Positions 22,501 through 32,900 of a stretch of 64,000 nt of DNA are shown one piece after another; position 1 is the stretch's first letter; each line of letters begins with the position of its first letter. Origin of the DNA: Podospora pseudocomata (taxonomy: Eukaryota > Ascomycota > Sordariomycetes > Sordariales > Podosporaceae); assembly GCF_035222375.1 (NCBI RefSeq), contig NC_085890.1, positions 3,286,001 through 3,350,000 on the forward strand, in the 5' to 3' direction. The position numbers and the translations under genes are program-made. The notes beneath the pieces are model-generated. The model was not told where the DNA came from. It did not search any database and worked only from the letters and a program-made list of their open reading frames with translations.

Positions 22501-24231
22501 ACAACGGCGGTCTTGCATGTGCCATCGGCGTTGGGTGGCGGCCCTGGGGGAGGAACCCTGCCGTAATTGCAGCAAAAGGGTTCGCCTATCTTCAGACCGT
22601 TGTCGTCCTGGCAGTTGAGCTGGGGGTTGTACTCGACGAACTTGGCGATGGAAATGGTGCAACGTTTGTCGGCAATTTGGAGACAGGTATTGCCAGCCAC
22701 CACAGTCTTGGAGTTGGAGCACTCGTTCTCGGGGGGGACTCGGCCCGCGTTGCAGCAGAACGTGGTTCCGACTTTGAGGTTGTTGCAGTCGAGGTGAGGG
22801 TTGCGAGATTTAAAGGTGGAGAGGGAAACGGTACAGCGCTTGTCGGCCATGTATTCGCATGTCTGGCCTGCCTGGACAGTTTTCCAGTTGGTACAGTAGG
22901 GATCAGGAGCGGGTACGAGGGGAGCGGGAGGTGGCGTGGCCCCCTCTGTGCAACAAACATTCTGGCCAACCCACAGGTTCTTGCAGTCGATGCCAGGGTT
23001 GTAGGAGAGGAATCGATCCAGGGAAATGGTGCAGCGCTTGTCGGCAATCGTCTCGCAGGTGTTGCCGGCAACCACCTGCTTCACGTTAGAACAGTACTCC
23101 TGTCGGCCGGCGAGCCCGCGAAACATGGAGCCACTGTCACGCGCGCGGTGCATACGGCTCTGTGCGGTGAAGTTCGACGAGGAAGCGGTTGTGTGGTTCG
23201 CGGAAGAAGAAGCGGCGGAAGGGGTTGATGGGGCAGGCACGAGCAGTCTGATAGGCTCGCCCACCGCCTGGCTGGATGAACCCGCGGCGAGGCAGGAACC
23301 CTCGCTCCATGCGCGGATAGCCTGCTGAACCTTCGAGGCGGCGTCATTCCCCGCATGGACAACTACACCGACAACATAGTCGGCACTGTACCCGGACTCG
23401 CACACCTCACCAATGAGGTTATCCGAGAACCCCTCCTTTTCCACCCGAGCAAGCAGGCGGTCAAGGGCATCTCCAGCAAGGCCCTGGCGGTGGGCCTGGG
23501 CGCCTACATACAGGCCGACGACGACAGTCCCAGAGTGGGCGAAGGCGACCTTGTTCTTGCCACACGAGGGCACAATGCTTTCCAGGTGGTTGGAAATTTG
23601 CTGTATTGAAGACACAACCCCGGCTGCGGCCTTGTCCGGCGCCTTTTGCCCGCCCGTCAGCGCTAGACGAAGTGACGTTGAAGTCTCAACTTGGAAGACT
23701 GGTGCGCATTCACCGTCGTTATCAAGAGATCTCTTCGACCCTCGGCGCGCCCCGGTAAGATCAGCCGTGCTAGAACCAGGGGTCAGTTGTATTCTGTCGT
23801 CCACAACACAAGGGAGGACGGGAGCTAACTTACCAGACACGCAACCCAACTGGTGTCATGTCTGTCTTGATCTCAGAGAACACAGGCATCTCAAACAGCA
23901 CAGGCTTTTCACACTTGGCCATGCGCGCAACGTGTGGGTACACGTCCCACTTGAGAGAGTCGCTCCCAGCGCTACTGCATGCCACAGGGCATCGATTGAT
24001 GAGCTCAGTGGGAATGCGTTGTGCTGCTTCCAACCACTGTTGTTCGAGCTTTTCAACCGTCTTGGGGTCAGACAGATCTGGCTGTGGTCGCGCTGCTGCA
24101 TCGACGATCGGAAAGCTCTCAGAGTCCATGGGGAGCCCAGAAATCTCAAAGTACTGAGGTATTTCAAATCCTTGGGCGACCACCATCGGCACCTTGACGC
24201 CCAAAAGGGCAAGGGCCACAGGCAACAACAT
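19600..24231 (-). CDS. LysM / hevein / GH18 killer-toxin-like chitinase
   Basis: Three exons (24231-23834, 23769-21347, 21299-19600) splice in frame to 1,506 residues; introns are 64 and 47 nt. Residues 1-20 form a signal peptide (MLLPVALALLGVKVPMVVAQ). Five cysteine-bearing LysM-like repeats span about 357-665 (QVVAGNTCETIADKRC type). A hevein-type chitin-binding domain lies at about 678-735 (NVCCNHWGQCG), then a GH18 chitinase at about 753-1100 with the intact catalytic motif DGVDLDWE. The last ~400 residues are unusual: near 1390-1463 there is a long glycine-bearing hydrophobic stretch (MWVLSAILFILPGAGQALAG, then LLMDLVPGVG). This is the subgroup-C plan related to the alpha/beta chain of yeast zymocin. 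It should be secreted and act on chitin walls. The start was chosen because it gives the signal peptide. It is divergent from a secreted-protein gene at 25150. Confidence 0.9.
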
Positions 24232-25149
24232 GATTGCTCCCAGCAAATAAAAAACAAAAGTAAAAGAGTGACAAATGACTGACAAAAAGAATGACAATAG
24301 GTATCTGGCCCAGTCCTGTTTCAACAAGTACAGACAGAGACCTACAATTGGCGAAGCTTCACGACACGGGCACCGCCCAATATATCCATGGTTCTGAACC
24401 ACCTGTTGAGCTTTTGCCATGGCTGGTCTTGATGCCGCATGTCAAGCTTTGCTCATGGATGCCAAGGCTTAATCACAATGCCAATTCTCCGAATTCACGA
24501 TGTAACTGTACGTCAGCCCTAGAAAAGTCTAAGCATCGCACTAATCTTATTTGAAGGATGCCTATTGCCACCTTCTTTGCAGCATTCGATCTACCAGGAC
24601 CTCTTCGGGCAATGGCGTAGTGGGCGCTCCGGGGTCTTGCTTCAGGGGCTCACAGGTCCATAGCAAAACCCCGACGGCATTTATAATCGTCGGAGATTGC
24701 GTGGTCTGGAACTCTTTAATTCCCAAAGACTGACAAAATATTACCCCATCTCGTTCCACATCCAGTGCTTTTGCTGCTGGCTAAATCGCTACCGAGGAGG
24801 TCAAATATCGGATGTCTAGATCAAGATGAGGCTAGACTGTTTTGCATCCTCGGCCGAATCAAGATTCCCGGAAGTTGGAACTAGCCGCGGACCAATGCGA
24901 CACTACGTTACCCATCACACTCACCAAATATAGATGCAGTTTTCAAACCGTGATCCACTCTAACGGATGTGCCTGCGAGACACTCTTGAAAGGGCTCTGT
25001 CTCGCTCATCCCTTTCCTTCTCTGTTCCGTTGACACCATCGCCCCTTTGGTGCGGCTGTCTTCATTGTCATTCGTTTTCCAAATTCTTTGAACCATCGCC
25101 ACTCACTTCACTTTCGTTTTTCTTTCTCATCACCTTTGCTACAGGCGCC
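24232..25149. promoter_or_regulatory. Shared divergent promoter region
   Basis: 918 bp separate the start codons of the chitinase (minus) and the secreted protein gene (plus), so both promoters must lie here. A CT-rich leader (CACTTTCGTTTTTCTTTCTC) precedes the ATG at 25150. No coding frame is convincing. Common regulation is an inference from the layout. Confidence 0.45.
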
Positions 25150-26222
25150 ATGCGGTCCCGCCTGTCTTTTCTCCCATGGCTCCTGCTCCTAACCTTTCTG
25201 GTCTGCCAGGCCATGGCGGGGCCAGAGTCAAAGTACGCTCACGCTGCTGAGCGTGTCTTTGCCTACATGTTGTACCGTTTAGAAGGACTTTCACGGCCCC
25301 CTGGTTTTGATCCTACCAGATACAGCATTGCCAAAGATTGTGCAGTAGGAAAGGGCAGGCCTTGCAACTTGGACGAGGTAAGGATATTCCAGTGTCCTGC
25401 AGTGTCTTTTATTCGCCCTACCTAACTTTGGAACCCTGCCAGTTCATCACTTTCATCTCTGGAGGCAAGAACGATGGCAAACCCGCCCTGTCGAACCATC
25501 TTCCCAAAGACCTTCCAACAAACTGGTACACAGACAAGAGCAAGATAGAAGATGTCATCAAAGCATATGCCCAAGCTCCAGATATGGACGGCAGCGTCAA
25601 CGAACGACTCTCATCAGAGAACATTTTGCAGTATTACGACCGGAAAACCAATCAGATGAAGGGTTCTGGCTACGTCGGCTTGTATAAGATCAATTACGAC
25701 AAATTCATCTCGGAAGTGCAAACGCGGGTCCAGAATATACCGGCTAACCATCCGCAAAAAATCGAGGCAAACCTCATCGGCCCGAATCTCATGCCTCTCA
25801 TGGCAGACATCATCAAGCTGCGCAAGGCATACCAGCTCAACAAGATGGAGGAAGAGATGAGAAAGTTGTTCCCAGATGATAGGAGCAACATGGTTTACAG
25901 GATGGATAGCAAAGGACAGGCGATCAAGCCCCAGCTGGAACCGATCGAGTGGCATTACCACACCGGCACAAGCTTCGCAGGGAAGACCTTCAAAGCTTTG
26001 GACTTTGAGAAAACACAGAATGATCCGAACAATAAGACGACTTGGGAGCACTTCCAGACCAAAATTGACCTCCTCATGGAGCGAGTGCACAAAGGCACGG
26101 CCGGGGATGATCGCAACCTCTCCAAAGAGATGAAAGCGCTGAAAACCCACCAGCCTGTTATTGACGCCATGAGCTTCCTTTACACCAGACGCACTGGGAA
26201 AGCGCCCACGAACCTGTGTTGA
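25150..26222 (+). CDS. Secreted protein of unknown function, divergent partner of chitinase
   Basis: Two exons (25150-25377 and 25443-26222; 65-nt intron GTAAGG...CCAG, phase 0) give 335 residues. The first ~23 form a clear signal peptide (MRSRLSFLPWLLLLTFLVCQ). The mature part has only three cysteines: two close together (KDCAVG, RPCNL) and one as the very last residue (TNLC). The rest is charged and helical, with no transmembrane segment. I do not recognise the family. Its position, divergent from a zymocin-type chitinase, parallels the separately encoded secreted partner of such systems, but nothing in the sequence itself proves a shared function. A cell-wall or effector role is equally possible. 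Confidence 0.8.
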
Positions 26223-26982
26223 GATTGGATATGGTGGAAGGCGATGGTGTGATTTGATTGGGTCAATGTTTTTGTCTTTTTGAATAATGCAGAGTTTCTC
26301 AGATACCTGGGTAGTTAGAGTAATGTCTTTGGAGGTAACGATTCAATGGGAGAACTTTTGTCTTTTCTGATTTCCTTTCTGTAAAAGAGGCCTCAGTAGC
26401 CGTGAAATTGTCTGGCTGAGAGGGCTGAATATAGGTCCGTCGTCTTCCTGAAACCCTTAAACACCCGTGAAACTGTGAGACTGTATCTTGAACCTAGAGT
26501 AGATTCGAGGCCTACTGGCGCCGACCTGTGGGGATACGGAGGATAGTGCAGCGGTTACAAAACCCATCTATCATTACATCCATGACCTTGCCAATTCTTC
26601 AGCACCTACAGCATCTGCCTGCTACCTCCACAGCGCTGTTTCACCACTTGTCAGTGAGCGCATGCATGATAAATACGCGCTTTGATGCACAGCCACATCA
26701 GTCCTTTCGACCATCTCACTCATCATCGTCCTGTGGGGAATGACCCACTTATTGTCACGGCATAAAGATAAACATATCCCAACGCACAAATCAATTAAAT
26801 CAGAACAAAAAACTCCAGGTCCAAACAAATCTAAGCCAGTAGCTACCAAAAAAAAGATAAAAAAAAATAAAAAAAACCAATCATAATATCCCACTTTATA
26901 CCTTACGACCAAAAGAACCCGCTCTCTGTTACCAGCTCCTGCCTGAATCCTACTTACCTACCTTGTGTACCTATCAGACCCT
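26223..26982. other. Intergenic, no gene seen
   Basis: Trailer of the secreted-protein gene followed by an A-rich run at about 26847-26880. No conserved frame. Confidence 0.4.
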
Positions 26983-28621
26983 TTACTTTGAAGTGGAAGG
27001 GGCAGTATTGAATGTCTTTGACGACGAAACTGCCGCCTTCAGCGATCCCAATTTGGAGGTGGAGGTGTTGGAGGTCTTGGTCTCAGTCTTTGATGCTTGC
27101 TTCAGCGATGTCTTGCCGGTTGTGGCACCGCCGACTGTCTTGGATGGAGAGCCTGAAGCTGTGGTTGGTGGTGGCCTTTGGGCGTTGAGGCTGGAGGGCG
27201 GTCTTTCGCCTAGGGGCTGCCTGGGGGTCTTGCTCAACGGGTTGGTGGGTGTGGTACCGGAAGAAGCTCGGTCCCAGTGATGGCTGCATGGATGAAATGA
27301 GCGGTGGTTCAGCCGCGAGGCCGTGAACGCCATAGTTTTTCTGCCGTACGAGATCGCCTTGCCGTACGCTCGTAACCGCAATATCGAATCCATCGGCGAC
27401 GGCTGTCCGTCGAACGCGGCGATGGTCATGAACCGCTGGACCATTTCTCAAACCCGGTCGAAATGGCTCCTCGAGTTCTGCTGCGCTTCCTGCTGCGTTT
27501 CGCACTCGTCTCGTCGCTGCTCGATCTCGTCGTCCCGCTCCTATTCGGCCCTGTACAACACCAACATCCGGGCCACCGTCACAATGGCGGACAACCGGGG
27601 CGTATAGACCCACGCGCTCCTCCACCCGTGCGCGACGTTGATCCCCAACACGGCCAAACAGCTATATAACGCGTTTTGAAACTCGTTGTCGCCAATGGCA
27701 TGGTCCTACAACGTGACGAAAAATTCCAACATGCATTGTTCTAACCCTCGCATACCTTGGCCATTTGCCGGGGCTCCGTCCGGGTCTAACCTATCCTCCC
27801 CTTTCTCGGCTGTTTCCTCGGCCCCATCATCATCCCTGATCCCCGAATGTGGCCCCGGGTTCCCCGTCATCATACATGTGTATGCGGCTTCTTGCAAATG
27901 CTTCCACGCCTGGGCCTGGTCTGCGGTGAACTGGTATGCCGGCCGTTGGTTCCGGATACTCCCCTCTCCTTGCCCGGCCTCGGGTCTGGGGCAACTCTCC
28001 CTCTCGCCGCTTCCTTCGTCTTGCTCCGATTCGCCGTCTGCCCCTACGTCTGCCGTGGACCCTGTAATATCTGCTGTTTCCGCTGTTTCTGCTGCTCCTG
28101 CGGCTTTCAAACGGCACATCCGCCATATCTACGCCACTACCGAGTTCCACGATTCGGTGTACCGCTCCATCATCTGGCCCTTCTGCTCTTCGTGGAATGG
28201 CTTATCGTTCGAATCGCCACCTGCCCCCCGTCTGCGCCGGCGGGCTCACCCGTACGTGCCGGCGCGACTTCAAATAACCGCTGTAACGCGCCGGTCTCGC
28301 CGAATATACCCGCACGGGCCGCCGTCGGAGCCGGTCAATAAACACATCTTGCCGGCCGTCCGTCCAAACTGGCAAATCCGGAACAGCGGCATCTTCTCGG
28401 CCAGGAAACCGGATGCTGTTGATATCTGATGATAAAACGCTTTCTTTCTCCAACTCCAACGCCCGTTCGACGATTTGCCGCCGCTCCGGGTTTGGCAAAC
28501 AACGGTGTTGTGTGTTAACGTCTGTCCGAACCGAACCGGGCAATACGGCGTGGTGGCACGACCTGCAAATGACAACCCGCTGCTGGCGTAACAACATGAA
28601 CGTTTCGTCAAACGCATGCAT
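26983..28621 (-). pseudogene. OrsD-like (DUF3505/PF12013) protein gene, broken
   Basis: The frame starting near 28621 reads MHAFDETFMLLRQQRVVICR and then SCHHAVLPGSV..NTQHRCL..ERRQIVERALELE, matching the N-terminal zinc-finger-like part of OrsD-family proteins, which in fungi also occur fused to large helicase proteins. Downstream pieces (YTESWNSVVA; YQFTADQAQAWKHLQEAAY; ECMLEFFVTL-like; EMVQRFMTIAAFDGQPSPMD) follow the family order. They are separated by at least four in-frame nonsense codons (three TAG, one TGA) and at least one frame change near 28200. All four stops can come from CAG or CGA by C-to-T change, as in RIP. The 3' end fades around 26983 and no helicase part remains. Confidence 0.6.
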
Positions 28622-29017
28622 TTTGTGACGTATGTGTATGTGATGGCTTGGGATTTGCACGGGATGCAGTTTGGGGGGGGTGGGGCGGGTAAACGGATTG
28701 CAATGCTTCTAATATTTGTGATTCCTCTCTTCCGTGGATTTTCCTCGGGCTTTGATATAAATATTTTATGAAAATCCCTGTTTGTAGTTCCCACCCTAGC
28801 TGGTTGGCGGGAAACGGGATGGGCGTTTGGCTTGAAGCTTGGCTTTGTTTTTTTCACCCTTTTTTCACCCCTTTTCTTTTGTTTTCCCCTTGGTGTTGTG
28901 GCCCGTGCGTTAACCCGAACTTTCCGCGTTAACCCCATCTCTGCTTACACCGCGAACACGACGTTGGCGGACGATTGAAAAGACGGATTTGGCATTGCAA
29001 TAAGGGAACAAACTATG

Positions 29018-29701
29018 GGAGCCAGATGGAAGTGCTATGGTGCCAAGACGAGCGAGCACATCGCAGGATGCAATGTGCTAGGAATGATCGGGCTCGTAAT
29101 CGGACGAGCACTTGAATGAAAGGAAAGATATATATACAAAGGAAATAGATAGCTTGTAGATAGTTCCGCAGTATGCAATCACAGCTTGTATTCACGGCAT
29201 CTTGTGCCTACATTGTGTGACGATCCCCTGTCCAGAACCTTTGAAAGGGATACTGGTTGAAGGCGAACTTCTAGATAATGGATCGGTGCAGCTAAACACT
29301 GCACAACAAGATGTCTCGATGTAAACACTCAGGATACCGTGAATACAAGCTGTGATTGCATACTGCGGAACTATCTACAAGCTATCTAGTTCTTCCATAT
29401 ATATAGACCTAATGCCAAGACCTGGATCGTTCTGTTTTTTGTGGATCATGACTGACTCCCAAGGATCATTCATGATCTCCTCATGCCCTGGATGATCCAT
29501 TTCCTATTGGTCTATTCTTCTCTCCTCTGATTGGTCACCGCGTCTCTACTTCCCAATTAGTTGTTCTTTTGGGTGTCCATATCATATTCGTAATACATTG
29601 AGATATCTTGTTGTGCACTGTTTAGCTGCACCGATCCATTATCTAGAAGTTCGCCTCCAACCGGTATCCCTTTCAAAGGTTCTGGACAGGGGATCGCCAC
29701 A
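29018..29701 (-). repeat. Family-A LTR split by a second LTR
   Basis: Minus-strand family-A sequence runs from about 29018 to 29215 and resumes at about 29596-29701, ending TGTGGCGATCCCC when read on the minus strand. It is interrupted by an oppositely oriented copy. The left end is truncated or too diverged to place. Confidence 0.6.
29216..29597 (+). repeat. Family-A LTR nested in an older copy
   Basis: Begins TGTGACGATCCCC and ends ...GTAATACA. The sequence CATTG occurs on both sides (29211-29215 and 29596-29600), consistent with insertion into the outer LTR with a 5-bp duplication (the last two bases of the LTR end are ambiguous with the duplication). A 'GGATCAT' motif recurs in its middle. 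Confidence 0.65.
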
Positions 29702-29871
29702 ACAAGAAATCGCCCCATTTTGGCAAACCAGTAAGAACCTCTGAAAGAATCCTCAACTTTAGAGGTCTCTGAAACTACCTGAACAGAGATTGAGGATGAA
29801 AAACTTCTGGAAGAACCTCTGAAAGCTTCAAGCCACAACGCCCATAACGCCCGCAGGTGCGAAGAAAAAAA

Positions 29872-29914
29872 CCTTCTATCACCGCGCACTGGCCAACACG
29901 CTCAGCCATATTAG
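29872..29914 (+). repeat. Left copy of a 43-bp direct repeat flanking the NLR pair
   Basis: Begins CCTTCTATCACCGCGCACTG and matches 36997-37039 over 43 bp with two C/T differences. The flanks outside and inside do not match. It lies 59 bp beyond the stop codon of the NLR gene. Confidence 0.75.
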
Positions 29915-29972
29915 GTAAGATAAGATAGGATGCAGCATTGGATTACGCCGACACATGAAACAAAAACCCATT

Positions 29973-32900
29973 CTAACTACTCCATTTAGCTACGATGGCC
30001 AGAGACATTAGTGTGTATGGATGCTCGTCGCCAAGCACTCGCTGCTGAGCTTGAGCACAGTTTTTCATCAGTGCTAAAGCGTCTGCGTGTCGTCCTTGGT
30101 TTTTCCAAGTAAAAGCGAGGTTGGCCATGCTCGTCAGCGTATCTAGGTGATCGGCCCCAAGCTTCATTTTACTCGTCTCCATCACCTGCAGCTGTAGCTT
30201 CTCGGCCTCCTCCCACCGGCCCTGGCTCCACAATGTCGACGCTAGGTTGGCCATGCTCCTCAGCGTATCTGGGTGATCGGCTCCAAGCTTAGTCTTCCGA
30301 GTCTCCATCACCTGCATCTCCAGCTTCTCGGCCTCCTCCCACCGGCCCTGGTTCCTGTATGTCGACGCTAGGTTGATCATGCTCGTCAGCGTAGAAGGGT
30401 GATCGACCCCAAGCTTCATTTTATTCGTCTCCATCACCTGCACCTCCAGCTTCTCGGCCTCCTCCAACCGGTCCTGGCTCCAAAATGTCGACGCTAGGTT
30501 GGCCATGCTCCTCAGTGTATCTGGGTGATCGGCCCCAAGCTTTATTTTACTGGTCTCCATCACCTGCAGCTGTAGCTTCTCGGCCTCCTCCCACCGGCCC
30601 TGGCTCCAAAATGTCAACGCTAGGTTGGCCATGCCCGTCAGCGTATCTAGGTGATCGGCCCCAAGCTTAATTTTACTGGTCTCCATCACCTGCACCTCCA
30701 GCTTCTCGGCCTCCTCCCACCGGCCCTGGTTCCTGTATGTCGACGCTAGGTTGGCCATGCTCGTCAGCGTAGAAGGGTGATCGGCCCCAAGCTTTATTTT
30801 ACTGGTCTCCATCACCTGCAGCTGTAGCTTCTCGGCCTCCTCCCACCGGCCCTGGTTCCAAAATGTCAACGCTAGGTTGGCCATGCTCCTCAGCGTATCT
30901 GGGTGATCGGCTCCAAGCTTAGTCTTCCGAGTCTCCATCACCTGCATCTCCAGCTTCTCGGCCTCCTCCCACCGGCCCTGGTTCCTGTATGTCGACGCTA
31001 GGTTGGCCATGCTCGTCAGTGTAGAAGGGTGATCGACCCCAAGCTTCATTTTATTCGTCTCCATCACCTGCACCTGCAGCTTCTCGGCCTCCTCCCACCG
31101 GCCCTGGCTCCAAAATGTCGACGCTAGGTTGGCCATGCTCGTTAGCGTAGAAGGGTGATCGACCCCAAGCTTCATTTTACTCGTCTCCATCACCTGCACC
31201 TGCAGCTTCTCGGCCTCCTCCCACCGGCCCTGGCTCCAAAATGTCAACGCTAGGTTGGCCATGCCCGTCAGCGAATCTGGGTGATCGGCCCCAAGCTTTA
31301 TTTTACTGGTCTCCATCACCTGCAGCTGTAGCTTCTCGGCCTCCTTCCACCGGCCCTGGTTCCTGTATGTCGACGCTAGGTTGCCTATGCTCATTAGCGT
31401 ATCTGGGTGATCGGCTCCAAGCTTAGTCTTCCGAGTCTCCATCACCTGCACCTCCAGCTTCTCGGCCTCCTCCCACCGGCCCTGGTTCCTGTATGTCGAC
31501 GCTAGGTTGGCCATGCTCGTCAGCGTAGAAGGGTGATCGGCCCCAAGCTTAATTTTACTCGTCTCCATCACCTGCACCTCCAGCTTCTCGGCCTCCTCCA
31601 ACCGGCCCTGGTTCGAAAATGTCGACGCTAGGTTGGCCATGCTCCTCAGTGTATCTGGGTGATCGGCCCCAAGCTTTATTTTACTCGTCTCCATCACCTG
31701 CAGCTGTAGCTTCTCGGCCTCCTCCCACCGGCCCTGGCTCCAAAATGTCAACGCTAGGTTGGCCATGCCCGTCAGCGTATCTGGGTGATCGGCTCCAAGC
31801 TTAGTCTTCCGAGTCTCCATCACCTGCACCTCCAGCTTCTCGGCCTCCTCCCACCGGCCCTGGTTCATGTATGTCGACGCTAGGTTGCCTATGCTCGTTA
31901 GCGTAGAAGGGTGATCGACCCCAAGCTTCATTTTACTCGTCTCCATCACCTGCACCTCCAGCTTCTCGGCCTCCTCCCACCGGCCCTGGTTCCTGTATGT
32001 CGACGCTAGGTTGATCATGCTCGTCAGCGTAGAAGGGTGATCGGCCCCAAGCTTAATTTTACTCGTCTCCATCACTTGCACCTCCAGCTTCTCGGCCTCC
32101 TCCAACCGGCCCTGGTTCGAAAATGTCGATGCTAGGTTGACCATGCTCCTCAGTATATCTGGGTGATCGGCCCCAAGCTTTATTTTACTGGTCTCCATCA
32201 CCTGCAGCTGTAGCTTCTCGGCCTCCTCCCACCGGCCCTGGCTCCAAAATGTCAACGCTAGGTTGGCCATGCTCCTCAGCGTATCTGGGTGATCGGCTCC
32301 AAGCTTGGTCTTCCGAGTCTCCATCACCTGCACCTGCAGCTTCTCGGCCTCCTCCCACCGGCCCTGGCTCCAAAATGTCGACGCTAGGTTGGCCATGCTC
32401 ACTAGCGTATCTGGGTGATCGGCCCCAAGCTTGGTCTTCCGAGTCTCCATCACCTGCACCTGCAGCTTCTCGGCCTCCTCCCACCGGCCTTCGTCGTAAT
32501 ATATTCTTCCTATCGTCTCCCCGATGAAACTTGGATATCTCAAAAAATACTCCCGTTCCTGGCCATCATCCCCATGAATATCTGGCAAGTGTCCAACTAG
32601 ATGTCGACGGAACTCAGGCTGTTCCTCCTCGATGTTCTGATAACACGCTGCTAAAACAAATACCATATACCACTGCCGCCATGGCCTGCTTCGGTGGCTT
32701 AGCATTGCCCGCCACCGAACCAGGCCATGCATTGTCACGCCAGCCCACCCCCCGTCGACTCGCTGCAACAAGCTGTAACGGAGCAGTAGACGGCAGCCCT
32801 GCTGATATCGAAAATCATCCCATTTGTCTCCAGCGAGTGGAAGGAATTGCTGGAGTTCAAAGGGCATCCCTTCGCTCTCCTCTTCCCCCATATTAGCCTT

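Noticed and set aside
22014-23228. 404-codon plus-strand frame opposite the chitinase LysM repeats
   Set aside because: Its repeating pattern mirrors the LysM repeats on the coding strand. It is a shadow.
30096-32489. Regular repeats that might suggest a CRISPR-like array
   Set aside because: The period is 126 bp with no spacers and it encodes TPR units in one open frame; the organism is a fungus.
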